IMG/VR virus record: IMGVR_UViG_3300045454_000129
Coordinates: 1-42,870 of that record
DNA: 42,870 nt
Source: a virus
Direction: 5' to 3' (one strand)
A program made the position numbers and the translations under genes. The notes beneath the pieces are model-generated. The model was given only the letters and a program-made list of their open reading frames with translations. It made no database searches and was not told the DNA's origin. This document shows, piece by piece, positions 1-6,642 of this stretch (its first letter is position 1; every line of letters begins with the position of its first letter).

Positions 1-306
1 TCATGGTGCTGCAACTCGGCTTCTGAACTCGGCGACGACCGCCTCCAGTTCGTCAGGGGTGTACCCCGACAGGTCGTCGGAGAACCAGTGCAGCCACACG
101 GCGCGCAGGTCGGCGACGTCGATGGTGCCGCGCTCGCGGAACACAGCCGCGAGTGACTCCGCCTCGGGCTCGTACTCGTCTCGGGGCGCCCACCCGGGCT
201 GCCCGGGCTGGAGTACCTCGAGGTCGGCGTCTGCCAGTCCCTCGGTCAGCGACGCGACGAGTGCATCATCCGAGCGAGGGTGGGTGTCGGACGTGTTCGT
301 GGTCAT
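1..306 (-). CDS. Hypothetical host protein beside the prophage
   Basis: A 101-residue acidic soluble protein with no signal peptide or membrane segment. The ATG at 306 is preferred over an upstream in-frame ATG at 519, because the upstream extension would run through the other-strand host gene and across attL. It lies outside the attL core, so it belongs to the host chromosome. It is divergent from the split host gene at 409. I do not recognise the family. The C-terminal half is rich in Asp, Glu and Trp (around LRAVWLHWF), which suggests a small folded domain. The stop codon is the first triplet of the window. Confidence 0.6.
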   Translation of the reverse strand: MTTNTSDTHPRSDDALVASLTEGLADADLEVLQPGQPGWAPRDEYEPEAESLAAVFRERGTIDVADLRAVWLHWFSDDLSGYTPDELEAVVAEFRSRVAAP

Positions 307-408
307 GCGACCAGTGTGCGGGGACGCTCCGACAGGGCAAGGCCGCCGCGCGGCGCCACTGTGGAGAATGCTCTCGCCGATGACCCGACTCCAGCCACAA
401 TCGCCCGC

Positions 409-498
409 ATGCGCAGAATCCTCGACTTCCTCACCCGAGCCAGCCGCGACCCGCGCGACGACCGCGGCGACGTGCCCGGCTGGGTGCTCATCACCCTC
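409..498 (+). pseudogene. 5' part of the host gene split by the prophage
   Basis: Thirty codons from ATG 409 encode a basic/acidic N-terminus followed by DRGDVPGWVLITL, the start of a membrane segment. The reading continues naturally in the 42775-42870 fragment (MTAGLVILIWALAG...), giving an intact 61-residue single-span membrane protein if the prophage is removed. From memory, small DRGDVPGW-type proteins occur beside Tad/Flp pilus genes in actinobacteria. That context cannot be checked here. In the lysogen the reading frame runs on into phage DNA (see the 559 gene). Confidence 0.75.
491..498. other. attL core (left prophage junction)
   Basis: TCACCCTC here matches TCACACTC at 42767-42774 with one mismatch, and the 3 bp CTC at 496-498 is identical to 42772-42774. 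Joining the host flanks at CTC restores an uninterrupted 61-codon host gene. Joining the phage flanks gives an attP whose arms contain ACGCGAA (42745-42751) and TTCGCGT (507-513) in inverted orientation. A very short core fits a serine integrase. The exact crossover dinucleotide within CTC cannot be fixed by eye. Confidence 0.75.
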
Positions 499-558
499 GT
501 CACTGTTTCGCGTTCTCACCCCCTACGGATTGAGGCATTCTCGCGCTACGTTGGCGGT

Positions 559-978
559 ATGTCAGGACTCACCTTTAGGCCCGGTGACCAACTAAGCGAT
601 CGCGGACGGAAGAAGAGTTGGCGCCCTCCCCTGGAACCTGCCTACATCGTCATGTACGTATCGTTGGCTTTCGTAGCCGCTGCTCTGATCCTCGTTGCCG
701 TGGGCGGGGGGTTCAGGCAGTCCGAACCAACTCCTTACGACCCTGACAACGCAGGCGAGGCCCAAGCGCAGTGCCGCGACCTGGTGGAGGGAAGCCTGAA
801 GGCTCCTGCGACCGCTGAGTTTGGCGAGTTGTCGGCTGCCAAGCTGCTGGGCGAGTGGACGGTCACCGGCTACGTAGACGCAGAGAACTCCTTCGGCGCA
901 ATGCTTCGCAACAACTTTCAGTGCACCGTGCGTGTCGTGGACGGCACGATCGAACGTCGGCTCGATTACCTGGAGTGA
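559..978 (+). CDS. Single-span membrane protein, first phage gene after attL
   Basis: A 139-residue protein with a basic cytoplasmic N-terminus, one membrane segment at about residues 30-52 (YIVMYVSLAFVAAALILVAV) and an extracytoplasmic domain of about 80 residues. That domain contains two Cys residues and the pattern KAPATAEF...GYVDAENSFGAML, which I recognise from small phage and actinobacterial hypothetical proteins of unknown function. No strong ribosome site precedes ATG 559. The frame is open upstream through attL to the host ATG at 409, so a host-phage fusion is possible in the lysogen. The role is unknown; an envelope location suggests lysogenic conversion or superinfection effects. 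Confidence 0.6.
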   Translation: MSGLTFRPGDQLSDRGRKKSWRPPLEPAYIVMYVSLAFVAAALILVAVGGGFRQSEPTPYDPDNAGEAQAQCRDLVEGSLKAPATAEFGELSAAKLLGEWTVTGYVDAENSFGAMLRNNFQCTVRVVDGTIERRLDYLE

Positions 979-1014
979 GTCCTGGACTTTGCCCGAGACA
1001 GGCAGCCTCGCGGG

Positions 1015-1188
1015 CTACTCCGATTCCAGTTTGGCGATGTAGGCGTCGACCGCGGCCTGGCGGTAGCGGATGTACTTGCCGACCTTGATGCCCTGCGGCC
1101 CCTTCCCGGCAGCTCGCCACTTGTAGAGCGTCGAGACGGGCACCTGCAGCGCCTCGGCTAACTGCTCTGGGGTCAGGAGTCGCTCCAT
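1015..1188 (-). CDS. Excisionase-like HTH protein (candidate recombination directionality factor)
   Basis: A 57-residue protein made almost entirely of an AlpA/MerR-type winged helix: LTPEQLAEALQVPVSTLYKW followed by the wing KVGKYIRYR and a helix AVDAYIAKLE. This is the usual form of excisionase or DNA-binding helper proteins. It starts at ATG 1188. It sits about 0.5 kb inside attL, while the integrase lies at attR. In the circular phage genome both would flank attP and converge on it, which suits a directionality factor. Serine-integrase RDFs are diverse in sequence, so the functional call is inference. A transcriptional regulator is the alternative. Confidence 0.75.
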   Translation of the reverse strand: MERLLTPEQLAEALQVPVSTLYKWRAAGKGPQGIKVGKYIRYRQAAVDAYIAKLESE

Positions 1189-1237
1189 TGCAACAGCCTC
1201 TCATTCCGGATGGGCTCGCCAGCGCGCATAGTCGACC

Positions 1238-1483
1238 TCAGGCCACGTGGGTGTAGCGCGCGCGATGTGCAGCGTCGCGGAGGCGGTGCAGCCGGCCGAC
1301 GAGCATCGGCTCAGCCGAGACGACCTCGGGCAGATCGATTAGGCGCCAGAGAGTCGCGTAGTAGGTCGTCAGGCCCCACCTGAAGTGGGCGCGCACCTCT
1401 TCACGTGTTGGACGTCGTCCGGGCAGCTGCAGCTCGAAGTCGAGCAGGGCGCGCGCTGCAGGGGTCATGCGACGATCATTCAT
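1238..1483 (-). CDS. DUF3263 family protein
   Basis: An 81-residue protein matching the DUF3263 pattern found in actinobacteria and their phages: ALLDFELQ near the N-terminus, TTYYATLWRLIDLPE in the middle and MLVGRLHRLRD near the C-terminus. The predicted fold is an HTH-like helical DNA-binding protein. The biological role is not established. It is transcribed leftward ahead of the excisionase-like gene, so the two may be co-transcribed. Start is ATG 1483, and a second ATG lies five codons inside. Confidence 0.75.
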   Translation of the reverse strand: MNDRRMTPAARALLDFELQLPGRRPTREEVRAHFRWGLTTYYATLWRLIDLPEVVSAEPMLVGRLHRLRDAAHRARYTHVA

Positions 1484-1552
1484 CCGACCACCGACGCTTC
1501 ATCTTGTGGAGACGCCACGACGCGCTTCGGGGATCGAGCCTAGGTTCGTGCG

Positions 1553-1672
1553 ATGGGAATCCTCGACTTCATCGCCGACCCGAACTGCCCCGAGTGTCTG
1601 GAGAAGATGAAGGTCGTCGTCGGCGGCTGGTGGTGCGCTCACTGCCGCATCGTCACCCGCCCAGCACCGTAG
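1553..1672 (+). CDS. 39-residue zinc-ribbon miniprotein
   Basis: Reads M-GILDFIADPNCPECLEKMK..., with two metal-binding pairs, CPEC and CAHC, about 20 residues apart: a minimal zinc ribbon. There is no ribosome site. Instead a -10-like TAGGTT (1541-1546) ends seven bases before the ATG, so the transcript could be leaderless. It lies alone on the plus strand between two minus-strand genes. The family is unknown; small zinc-ribbon proteins are common in actinophage accessory regions. Confidence 0.6.
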   Translation: MGILDFIADPNCPECLEKMKVVVGGWWCAHCRIVTRPAP

Positions 1673-1691
1673 ATGCTTTACGCCGAAACAA

Positions 1692-1964
1692 CTAGACGGG
1701 CGATGTGATGTCGCCGAGCTTCATCGGGAAGAAATCACTGTCAGCCGCGAAGTAGTGTCCATGGGTACGCATGATCGTCTCGATGCTGTCAGAGCCGATC
1801 AACACAATCTCATAGTCCTCAGGCTTGCCAGAGGCCAAGAGCTCCCTTTCCTTCTCGGCATATGCCAGTGTCGCCTTCTTGACGTCGTAGAACTCGTCGC
1901 TCTGCACGAGCCTTCCGTCAGCGTGGTGGAACACGATCAGCACGTGCACGGTGGATGCGCTCAC
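1692..1964 (-). CDS. Small partner protein of the RelA/SpoT-domain gene
   Basis: A 90-residue soluble alpha/beta protein starting at GTG 1964, with a strong ribosome site (GGAGG about five bases upstream). The GTG overlaps the stop of the RelA/SpoT-domain gene (GTGA), so the two are translationally coupled. The C-terminal half carries EIVLIGSDSIETIMRTHGHYF. I recall similar small proteins downstream of other actinobacterial RelA/SpoT-domain genes, which would make this a conserved pair. An antitoxin, regulator or effector role is inference; there are no catalytic motifs I recognise. Confidence 0.7.
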   Translation of the reverse strand: MSASTVHVLIVFHHADGRLVQSDEFYDVKKATLAYAEKERELLASGKPEDYEIVLIGSDSIETIMRTHGHYFAADSDFFPMKLGDITSPV

Positions 1965-2716
1965 TGTCCCCTCCTTCGTGAGTAATAGCCCTCGTCGATG
2001 ACGCGTTCGGTGGCAGCGGTAAGTCGACTAGCAAGGTCTGCAGGCACGACCTGGCCTTGATCCTCGTGGTAGATGAAGTCACTGGCTGCTCGAAAGTATT
2101 CCACAAGAGCCTGTGGGCCAATCCCATCCTTGAGGTTCAGCCCTCGTCTCGAGTCGAGCGCTTCTATAGCGTCGGCCCATCGTTGCTGTCCAACTGTTCG
2201 AAGTTGAACTTCAATGCGTCGATCGCGGCGTTCGACAACAACGTGATGGGCGCGATAGCCAATGTCTCGAGGCTCGGTGATCAGGTCTCGTTGGCGCTTT
2301 ATCGAGCCGGCCCATGTCCTCTCAAGCCGCTCACGTACACGGTGCAGATCCTCCAAGGAGTCGAGCACCGCACGAACGCCGCCGATGTCCTCGAGCCGGG
2401 CAAGGTTCGTCGAGCCGTCGGGTTGTCCATCCATTCGATGGATCTTCCGGATGATCCTGGGAACGCGCTTCAGCCGTTGGGAAACCGCCGGCCGATCTGT
2501 TCCTGTTGCAGTTCGAACCATGCTCCTCAGGCCCATCGCGACGCTGTTCATCGGAGCAGCGTGAGCGCTGCGGAAGAGGGTGACGACGTCATACGCCCGG
2601 ACGATCTCCTCCCACTCTGCTTCCGTGGCAGGCTCGTTGACCATCGCACGCGCCAGTAGGGCTCCGCTGCGATTCACTTGGCCGTTGCTCGGTACGGCGA
2701 TGTATCGGGGGGCCAT
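1961..2716 (-). CDS. RelA/SpoT-domain nucleotide pyrophosphokinase (alarmone or toxic small alarmone synthetase)
   Basis: A 251-residue protein with a single RelA/SpoT synthetase domain and no hydrolase, TGS or ACT domains. From ATG 2716: QRLKRVPRIIRKI (about 80-92), LARLEDIGGVR with the metal-binding Asp at about 110, EPRDIGYRAHHV (about 148-159) and RRIEVQLRT with the catalytic Glu at about 169. All key residues are kept. Such proteins transfer pyrophosphate from ATP to GDP/GTP, or, in toxic relatives, to adenine nucleotides or the tRNA CCA end. ATG 2716 was chosen over ATG 2734 because a -10-like TATGTT ends seven bases before it (leaderless start) and neither ATG has a ribosome site. It is coupled to the small gene downstream. 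Mycobacteriophage Phrann encodes a related defence synthetase. Confidence 0.85.
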   Translation of the reverse strand: MAPRYIAVPSNGQVNRSGALLARAMVNEPATEAEWEEIVRAYDVVTLFRSAHAAPMNSVAMGLRSMVRTATGTDRPAVSQRLKRVPRIIRKIHRMDGQPDGSTNLARLEDIGGVRAVLDSLEDLHRVRERLERTWAGSIKRQRDLITEPRDIGYRAHHVVVERRDRRIEVQLRTVGQQRWADAIEALDSRRGLNLKDGIGPQALVEYFRAASDFIYHEDQGQVVPADLASRLTAATERVIDEGYYSRRRGQ

Positions 2717-2798
2717 GGAATGAACATAAGTCATTGACAGCGGGCGCGCCTAGACTGCCGTTCTGCAGCGGCCGGGCTGCTCCACCTCCAGGAGCACC

Positions 2799-3113
2799 AT
2801 GGGCACCAGCTGGGATCCGATCCTCGCCGCGCACGAGTACGCGGCCGGCGAGTGGATCATGGTCGACCCCAGCGCGAAACCGTACGCGATCGTCCGCATG
2901 CTCGAGGTCGCGGGAGAGCGTGGCTACCGGGCGGTGACGTGGGCTGAGCGGTCGGAGGATCGGCAGCTGATCGGCTACTGGCGGACCCTCAGGGCGGCGT
3001 GTGCGGGCGCGCATCGCTTCTACCTGTCGTCGCACGGGCCCGCACCGTTTCGCGGCTACGGGGTGGCTGTGAGGCCGGGGAACGCAGAGAAGGCCCCGAG
3101 CGCCCACCCGTGA
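2799..3113 (+). CDS. Conserved hypothetical phage protein
   Basis: A 104-residue soluble protein with a clear ribosome site (AGGAG, five bases before ATG 2799). The sequence YAIVRMLEVAGERGYRAVTW followed by LIGYWRTLRAACAGAH is familiar from hypothetical proteins of Microbacteriaceae phages. The function is unknown. It is the only plus-strand gene in this stretch, diverges from the RelA/SpoT unit and is followed at once by a strong hairpin terminator. It may therefore be an independently expressed accessory gene. A -10-like TAGACT lies at 2751-2756. Confidence 0.65.
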   Translation: MGTSWDPILAAHEYAAGEWIMVDPSAKPYAIVRMLEVAGERGYRAVTWAERSEDRQLIGYWRTLRAACAGAHRFYLSSHGPAPFRGYGVAVRPGNAEKAPSAHP

Positions 3114-3132
3114 GGGTGAGGCTCGGGGCCTT
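3090..3132. terminator. Bidirectional hairpin terminator
   Basis: AAGGCCCCGAGC (3090-3101) pairs perfectly with GCTCGGGGCCTT (3121-3132), and an inner CACCC/GGGTG stem extends the hairpin. It overlaps the 3' end of the plus-strand 2799 gene and faces the end of the leftward lysis operon (small ORF stop at 3147). It therefore separates the convergent transcripts. Confidence 0.8.
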
Positions 3133-3146
3133 CATCGTTGCCCTGC

Positions 3147-3221
3147 CTACTGGCAGGACTCGCACTGCAGATCGTCCATTGGGTCTGTCGGAACGTCGTA
3201 CTCCTCTTCGGGATCGCTCAT
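3147..3221 (-). CDS. 24-residue acidic Cys-pair peptide
   Basis: Encodes MSDPEEEYDVPTDPMDDLQC followed by ESCQ. The ATG at 3221 overlaps the stop of the HNH gene (TGATG), so it is probably coupled to it. It is acidic, with a C-terminal CESC pair. It is very short and could be non-functional, but coupling and position before a terminator support translation. No function is proposed. Confidence 0.45.
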   Translation of the reverse strand: MSDPEEEYDVPTDPMDDLQCESCQ

Positions 3222-3673
3222 CACGCGGCCTTCACGATCCGAGCCACCTGAGTCTTGCTGATGCCAACGATCGAAGCGACTGCGGCGTAGCCGACAACGC
3301 GAGGCTCATACAGCTCAAGCACACGATCGACGACTGCTCGCGGAAGTCGCGGCGGGTTGAAGGTTCCGGCATCGACAGCATCCTGGATGTTCTCGGCTTG
3401 CGTTCCGGCGATCAGATGCGCCGGATTGACGCACTCACGCACGCCGCAGGTGTGCCTGGTGACCATCCCGGCGGGAACCGGGCGACCATCGATCAGCAAG
3501 GCAACCCGGTGTGCGCGGTGGTTGCGGCGGTCGATCATGAACTGACCGTACCCATCCTGATCTTTCGCCCCTTCGAAGGGCCAGCAGTCCTGTGGCTCAC
3601 CTCTTTGCACTCGCGCCCAGAAGCGGAGCTGCACGTCGACCGGGACCTCGTAGACCGGGCGGTCGACGCCCAT
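3221..3673 (-). CDS. HNH endonuclease with C-terminal helix-turn-helix
   Basis: A 150-residue protein with an HNH core of the H-N-H/zinc type: CWPFEGAKDQDGYGQF, HRAHRVALLIDG, TRHTCGVRECVNPAHL, then AENIQDAVDAG. The end (VVDRVLELYEP...IVGISKTQVARIVKA) is a resolvase-type HTH. This arrangement is typical of free-standing homing endonucleases of phages. The ATG at 3673 overlaps the holin stop (TGATG). It lies in the lysis operon rather than beside terminase, so a packaging role is less likely than selfish homing. Confidence 0.85.
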   Translation of the reverse strand: MGVDRPVYEVPVDVQLRFWARVQRGEPQDCWPFEGAKDQDGYGQFMIDRRNHRAHRVALLIDGRPVPAGMVTRHTCGVRECVNPAHLIAGTQAENIQDAVDAGTFNPPRLPRAVVDRVLELYEPRVVGYAAVASIVGISKTQVARIVKAA

Positions 3674-3975
3674 CAGTTCAGCTGTCCCGCGCCCGTGTCG
3701 GCCGGGGACTGGTAGCCGAGGCGACCCAGCCACGCGTTCACCGCCGGGATCGCCATCACGCGAGCGATCGCGCCGGCGATCGCGCCCGCAGTGCCGACGA
3801 TGCCGAGCAGCCACAGGTAGGCGTGCTCCGGCAGCACGTCGCGGAGCGCTTCGAGGATCTCAGGCGCGATCGCGGCGAACGCGAGGAACGCGCTCACGAG
3901 AGCGACCGTCACGCCGAGGATGTTCTGCAGGATGGTGCGGGCCGTGGCGACCCACGGTGCGGTGATCGGGTTCAT
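3673..3975 (-). CDS. Holin
   Basis: A 100-residue protein with two membrane segments (about 17-37, ILGVTVALVSAFLAFAAIA, and about 50-72, AYLWLLGIVGTAGAIAGAIA) and a polar C-terminal tail, starting after GGAGG at ATG 3975. Size, topology and position two genes downstream of the endolysin indicate a class II-like holin that times membrane permeabilisation. The sequence resembles holins of actinobacterial phages. Confidence 0.8.
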   Translation of the reverse strand: MNPITAPWVATARTILQNILGVTVALVSAFLAFAAIAPEILEALRDVLPEHAYLWLLGIVGTAGAIAGAIARVMAIPAVNAWLGRLGYQSPADTGAGQLN

Positions 3976-3994
3976 GGTGACCTCCTCAGGTCAG

Positions 3995-4372
3995 TTAGTG
4001 GATGTACCCGGGCGGAGGCTCGGGAGGGGGTGGCGGCTTGCGCTGCCAGATGTGGTCGCGCAGCTCGGCGACGTGCTCGCGGGAGGCGGCCTTGTCGGTC
4101 CACATCGTGTCGAGGCGGGACGTGTACGCCTCCCGTTCCTCGCGGATCAGCTTCCGCTCAGCTGCAAGCTGGGAGGCGTACTCTTCACGCTCCTGGTGCA
4201 GCAGCTGGTGGGCGGCGTCGCGTTCTTCCTGGACTTGGTCGATGAACGCTTGCCGTTCCATGTCGCGTGCGGTGCGTTCGTCAGCTGCCGCTTTCCGCAT
4301 CGCCGCGATGCCGCCGATGAAGCCGCCGCCCGCTGTGATGACGGCCACAACAAGGGTGATGATCCACTCCAT
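3995..4372 (-). CDS. Membrane-anchored coiled-coil lysis-cassette protein
   Basis: A 125-residue protein with one N-terminal membrane segment (MEWIITLVVAVITAGGGFIG), then a long charged coiled coil (about 30-105, rich in Glu, Arg and Ala) and a Pro-rich end (KPPPPPEPPPG). It lies between endolysin and holin; ATG 4372 is five bases after the endolysin stop region. The topology recalls a second holin, a holin regulator or a spanin-like protein. I cannot choose between them from sequence. Confidence 0.65.
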   Translation of the reverse strand: MEWIITLVVAVITAGGGFIGGIAAMRKAAADERTARDMERQAFIDQVQEERDAAHQLLHQEREEYASQLAAERKLIREEREAYTSRLDTMWTDKAASREHVAELRDHIWQRKPPPPPEPPPGYIH

Positions 4373-4377
4373 CGGAA

Positions 4378-5130
4378 CTACTTCGAGACGGTGGGCCCGC
4401 CGGCGACGTACGGACGGCCGCCCGGTCGCAGGCATGCGTTCGACGCGCCCAGTGCCTTGACGGCCTGCCAGTCGGCTTCTTGCCACCCGTACTGGTTGAG
4501 CAGGCCGATGAACCGCAGATCACTGATCGCGTCGGTGATGCCGTGCTCGCGCTCAGCGTCCGCGTACACGCTCGCTGGGCCGACCTTGCGGACGAGCAGA
4601 GTGGGCGACACGAGGGCGACATCGCCGTGGTAGTTCGGTGCGAGCGTGCGGTCGCTGGTGTTGCGGATCACTCTGGGCATGTCGTCGTCCTCTCGAAACG
4701 GTACTGGCGTGGGCGGGTCAGGAATGGTGGTCAGGTGCGGGGCGGGGTCGACGCGACGCCACACGCCGAGGGTGCGCTTCCACAGCTCGAAGTGCAGGTT
4801 GTTGCCCGTCGACCGGCCGGTCGAACCGGAGAGGTAGACCACCTGCCCGCGGCGGACGCGATCGCCGACGCGCATCGTCGACCGCTGGGCGCCGTGCGCG
4901 TAGCGGGTGCGGGTGGTGCTGTCGTGCTCGATGAGGACGTACCAGCCGAGCTCGTCATGCCACCCCTCGCCAACCACGACACCATCGGCTGCGGCGAGCA
5001 CGAGGAACTGGCCACCAAAATCCATGCCGTTGTGGATGCGTCGGCTGGCACGGCCGGCGATGGTCTCGGTGCGCCACCCGTACGGGCTCGTGACCGGACG
5101 ACCCGGTGCCGGAGTGGTGAGGACCGTCAT
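4378..5130 (-). CDS. Endolysin, M23 family metallopeptidase with C-terminal domain
   Basis: A 250-residue lysin. Residues 10-135 form an M23 (LytM/lysostaphin) zinc peptidase: HNGMDF gives H33 and D37, YAHG gives H79 and NLHFEL gives H113. The usual HxH pair is NxH here (N111), so one catalytic His appears replaced. A Pro-rich linker (about 138-147) joins a C-terminal domain of about 100 residues beginning MPRVIRNTSD, presumably for cell-wall binding. The peptidase would cut peptidoglycan cross-bridges. The ATG overlaps the stop of the tail gene (ATGA). An internal ribosome site precedes Met151. Confidence 0.9.
   Translation of the reverse strand: MTVLTTPAPGRPVTSPYGWRTETIAGRASRRIHNGMDFGGQFLVLAAADGVVVGEGWHDELGWYVLIEHDSTTRTRYAHGAQRSTMRVGDRVRRGQVVYLSGSTGRSTGNNLHFELWKRTLGVWRRVDPAPHLTTIPDPPTPVPFREDDDMPRVIRNTSDRTLAPNYHGDVALVSPTLLVRKVGPASVYADAEREHGITDAISDLRFIGLLNQYGWQEADWQAVKALGASNACLRPGGRPYVAGGPTVSK
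4678..4693 (-). promoter_or_regulatory. Possible internal translation start in the endolysin gene
   Basis: AGAGGA (4688-4693, minus strand) lies seven bases before an in-frame ATG (4678-4680) that begins exactly where the C-terminal domain begins. Translation here would yield a separate polypeptide of 100 residues. In-frame secondary starts that make a free binding domain are known for some Gram-positive phage endolysins. Confidence 0.4.
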
Positions 5131-6206
5131 GCGATCTTCGCGATCAGGTCGTACTCCATGCGGTCATCCGCAGCCCACGTCCACGGAGAAGTTGCCGTGA
5201 TCGCAGCCACACCTGCTGCGGTCGCCGCGTTCTGCAGAATCTCGAACCGGTCTGTGTTCGTGCTGTTGTACCGCAGGTAGCCGACGTTCACCGCCACACC
5301 CGTATCGAACAGGGTGGCACGGCCGAACAGTTGCTCATTCGGCGCGAGAGGAGCCCGCAACGCGAACCCGGACGGCATACCGACGCACGGGTTCGTCCCC
5401 ACCGAAGCGCCCGTCGTCCCCAACAGCAGACGACCCCGAATGCGCATGTCACCATCGGTGAACTTGTACTCGCCCTGGTTGACGCCGCCGTTAGCAACCG
5501 ACATGACCATGTTTGTCAACGTCGGCGCGTAAGGAATCCACGGCGACGACCACGGCTGCCACGTCGACCCGCTGTACCGGTACGTGATGCCGTTCGACAG
5601 CACCTCGCACAACAGCCCCAGGTACGGTGTCGAGATCGCGTTCATCTCCGCCGTCGTCCGCCGCACCAGGTGGCCACCATGCACCGACGTGAACGGAGCC
5701 GTCTGCGTGATCACCACGCCGCCACCATTCGTCGCCGTCGCCCCCGCCGACACCGTCGCCCGTGCCAGCTCAACCGCACCCGGGAGCGACGACAGCGACG
5801 GAGCCACCGGAACCGCGGCCGGCGTCCCCTGCAACACGCCGATCACCGGATTCGAGTCGACCCCATCGAGAGAGAACTCCCGCTGCCAGACGTAAATCAC
5901 ATCGATGCGCGAGTTCGACCCGGGCGCGGCAGTCGTCGCCACCGTCACCACGCCGTCATTCGCAAGCAGCACCGCACCCGCTGCCGCACCACGGGTCAGC
6001 ACCGCCGTGAACGGCAGTACGTCGTACGCCATGTTCGCCCGACCGACGACGATGTTCGACACACCGTCGTAGAACAGCCCCGGGCGGATCAGATTCGACC
6101 CTCCGCCGCCCTTCGAGATCAGACCCGCCTGCGCCAGCTTGTGATCCAACGGGGTGACAGTGCCCGCCCCGTCGCCGGTGGTCCCGAGACCCTTTGTTGC
6201 TGCCAT
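5127..6206 (-). CDS. Minor tail protein, probable fibre or receptor-binding protein
   Basis: A 359-residue protein. The first 200 residues resemble phage baseplate/appendage proteins (SNLIRPGLFYDGVSNIVV, then RIDVIYVWQRE and the VELARATVSAG pattern). A short collar (YRYSGSTWQPWSSPWIPY) leads to a beta-rich C-terminal domain that should form the trimeric tip. ATG 6206 was chosen because GGAGG lies nine bases upstream, whereas the in-frame GTG at 6215 abuts that site. It lies between the S74 fibre gene and the endolysin. Host range is a likely role. Confidence 0.75.
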   Translation of the reverse strand: MAATKGLGTTGDGAGTVTPLDHKLAQAGLISKGGGGSNLIRPGLFYDGVSNIVVGRANMAYDVLPFTAVLTRGAAAGAVLLANDGVVTVATTAAPGSNSRIDVIYVWQREFSLDGVDSNPVIGVLQGTPAAVPVAPSLSSLPGAVELARATVSAGATATNGGGVVITQTAPFTSVHGGHLVRRTTAEMNAISTPYLGLLCEVLSNGITYRYSGSTWQPWSSPWIPYAPTLTNMVMSVANGGVNQGEYKFTDGDMRIRGRLLLGTTGASVGTNPCVGMPSGFALRAPLAPNEQLFGRATLFDTGVAVNVGYLRYNSTNTDRFEILQNAATAAGVAAITATSPWTWAADDRMEYDLIAKIA

Positions 6207-6264
6207 TGTCGGCACCCTCCGTTTAAGGTGAACCCGAGGAGTCGTTGACTCTCAGGAGGTCGAA

Positions 6265-6642
6265 GTGAACAAGAAGCTCATCGCCGGCATCGCCGCTGCC
6301 GTACTCATCGCTGGAGGCGGCATCGGAATCACCGCCGCGGCCGCCTCGAACGCGCCCACGATCGAGCGCGCCTACGCCGTCGTCGACATCGAGAAGCAGG
6401 CCACCGTTGTGGAACCGGTCGCCGTCGAGACGCCCCAGCCGACCGTCGAGCCAGCGCCCGCCGTCGAGCAACCTGCTCCCGCCCCGGCACCCGCCCCGCC
6501 CGCGCCGGTGCGATGCCCGGCAGGGTCAACTGCGAACTCCAGCGACGGGGTCAACGACACGTCCTGCTTCCCCGACGTGTGCTTCACCATTCCGGTGCCT
6601 GACCCGGCGTACCCCGAGTGCGACGTAGCGTTCAGGCCGTAA
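6265..6642 (+). CDS. Secreted or membrane-anchored Cys-containing protein inserted in the tail operon
   Basis: A 125-residue protein from GTG 6265, with AGGAGG five bases upstream. It has a signal peptide or anchor (MNKKLIAGIAAAVLIAGGGI), a Glu/Val stretch, a Pro/Ala/Glu linker (about 52-78) and a C-terminal domain with four Cys residues (RCPAG, TSCFPDVC, YPEC). It is on the plus strand inside a leftward tail operon, and its 3' end overlaps the S74 fibre gene by 11 bp. Independent orientation and export are the usual features of a lysogenic-conversion gene (moron). The function is unknown. Confidence 0.7.
   Translation: MNKKLIAGIAAAVLIAGGGIGITAAAASNAPTIERAYAVVDIEKQATVVEPVAVETPQPTVEPAPAVEQPAPAPAPAPPAPVRCPAGSTANSSDGVNDTSCFPDVCFTIPVPDPAYPECDVAFRP

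Noticed and set aside
2734-2756. TTGACA with TAGACT as a promoter for the 2799 gene
   Set aside because: The spacer is only 11 bases; the TAGACT alone may still act as a -10 element, but the pair is not a normal promoter.
5331-6248. Plus-strand open frame opposite the tail fibre gene
   Set aside because: Extremely Arg-rich sequence without domain; the minus-strand gene has a clear ribosome site and phage tail features.
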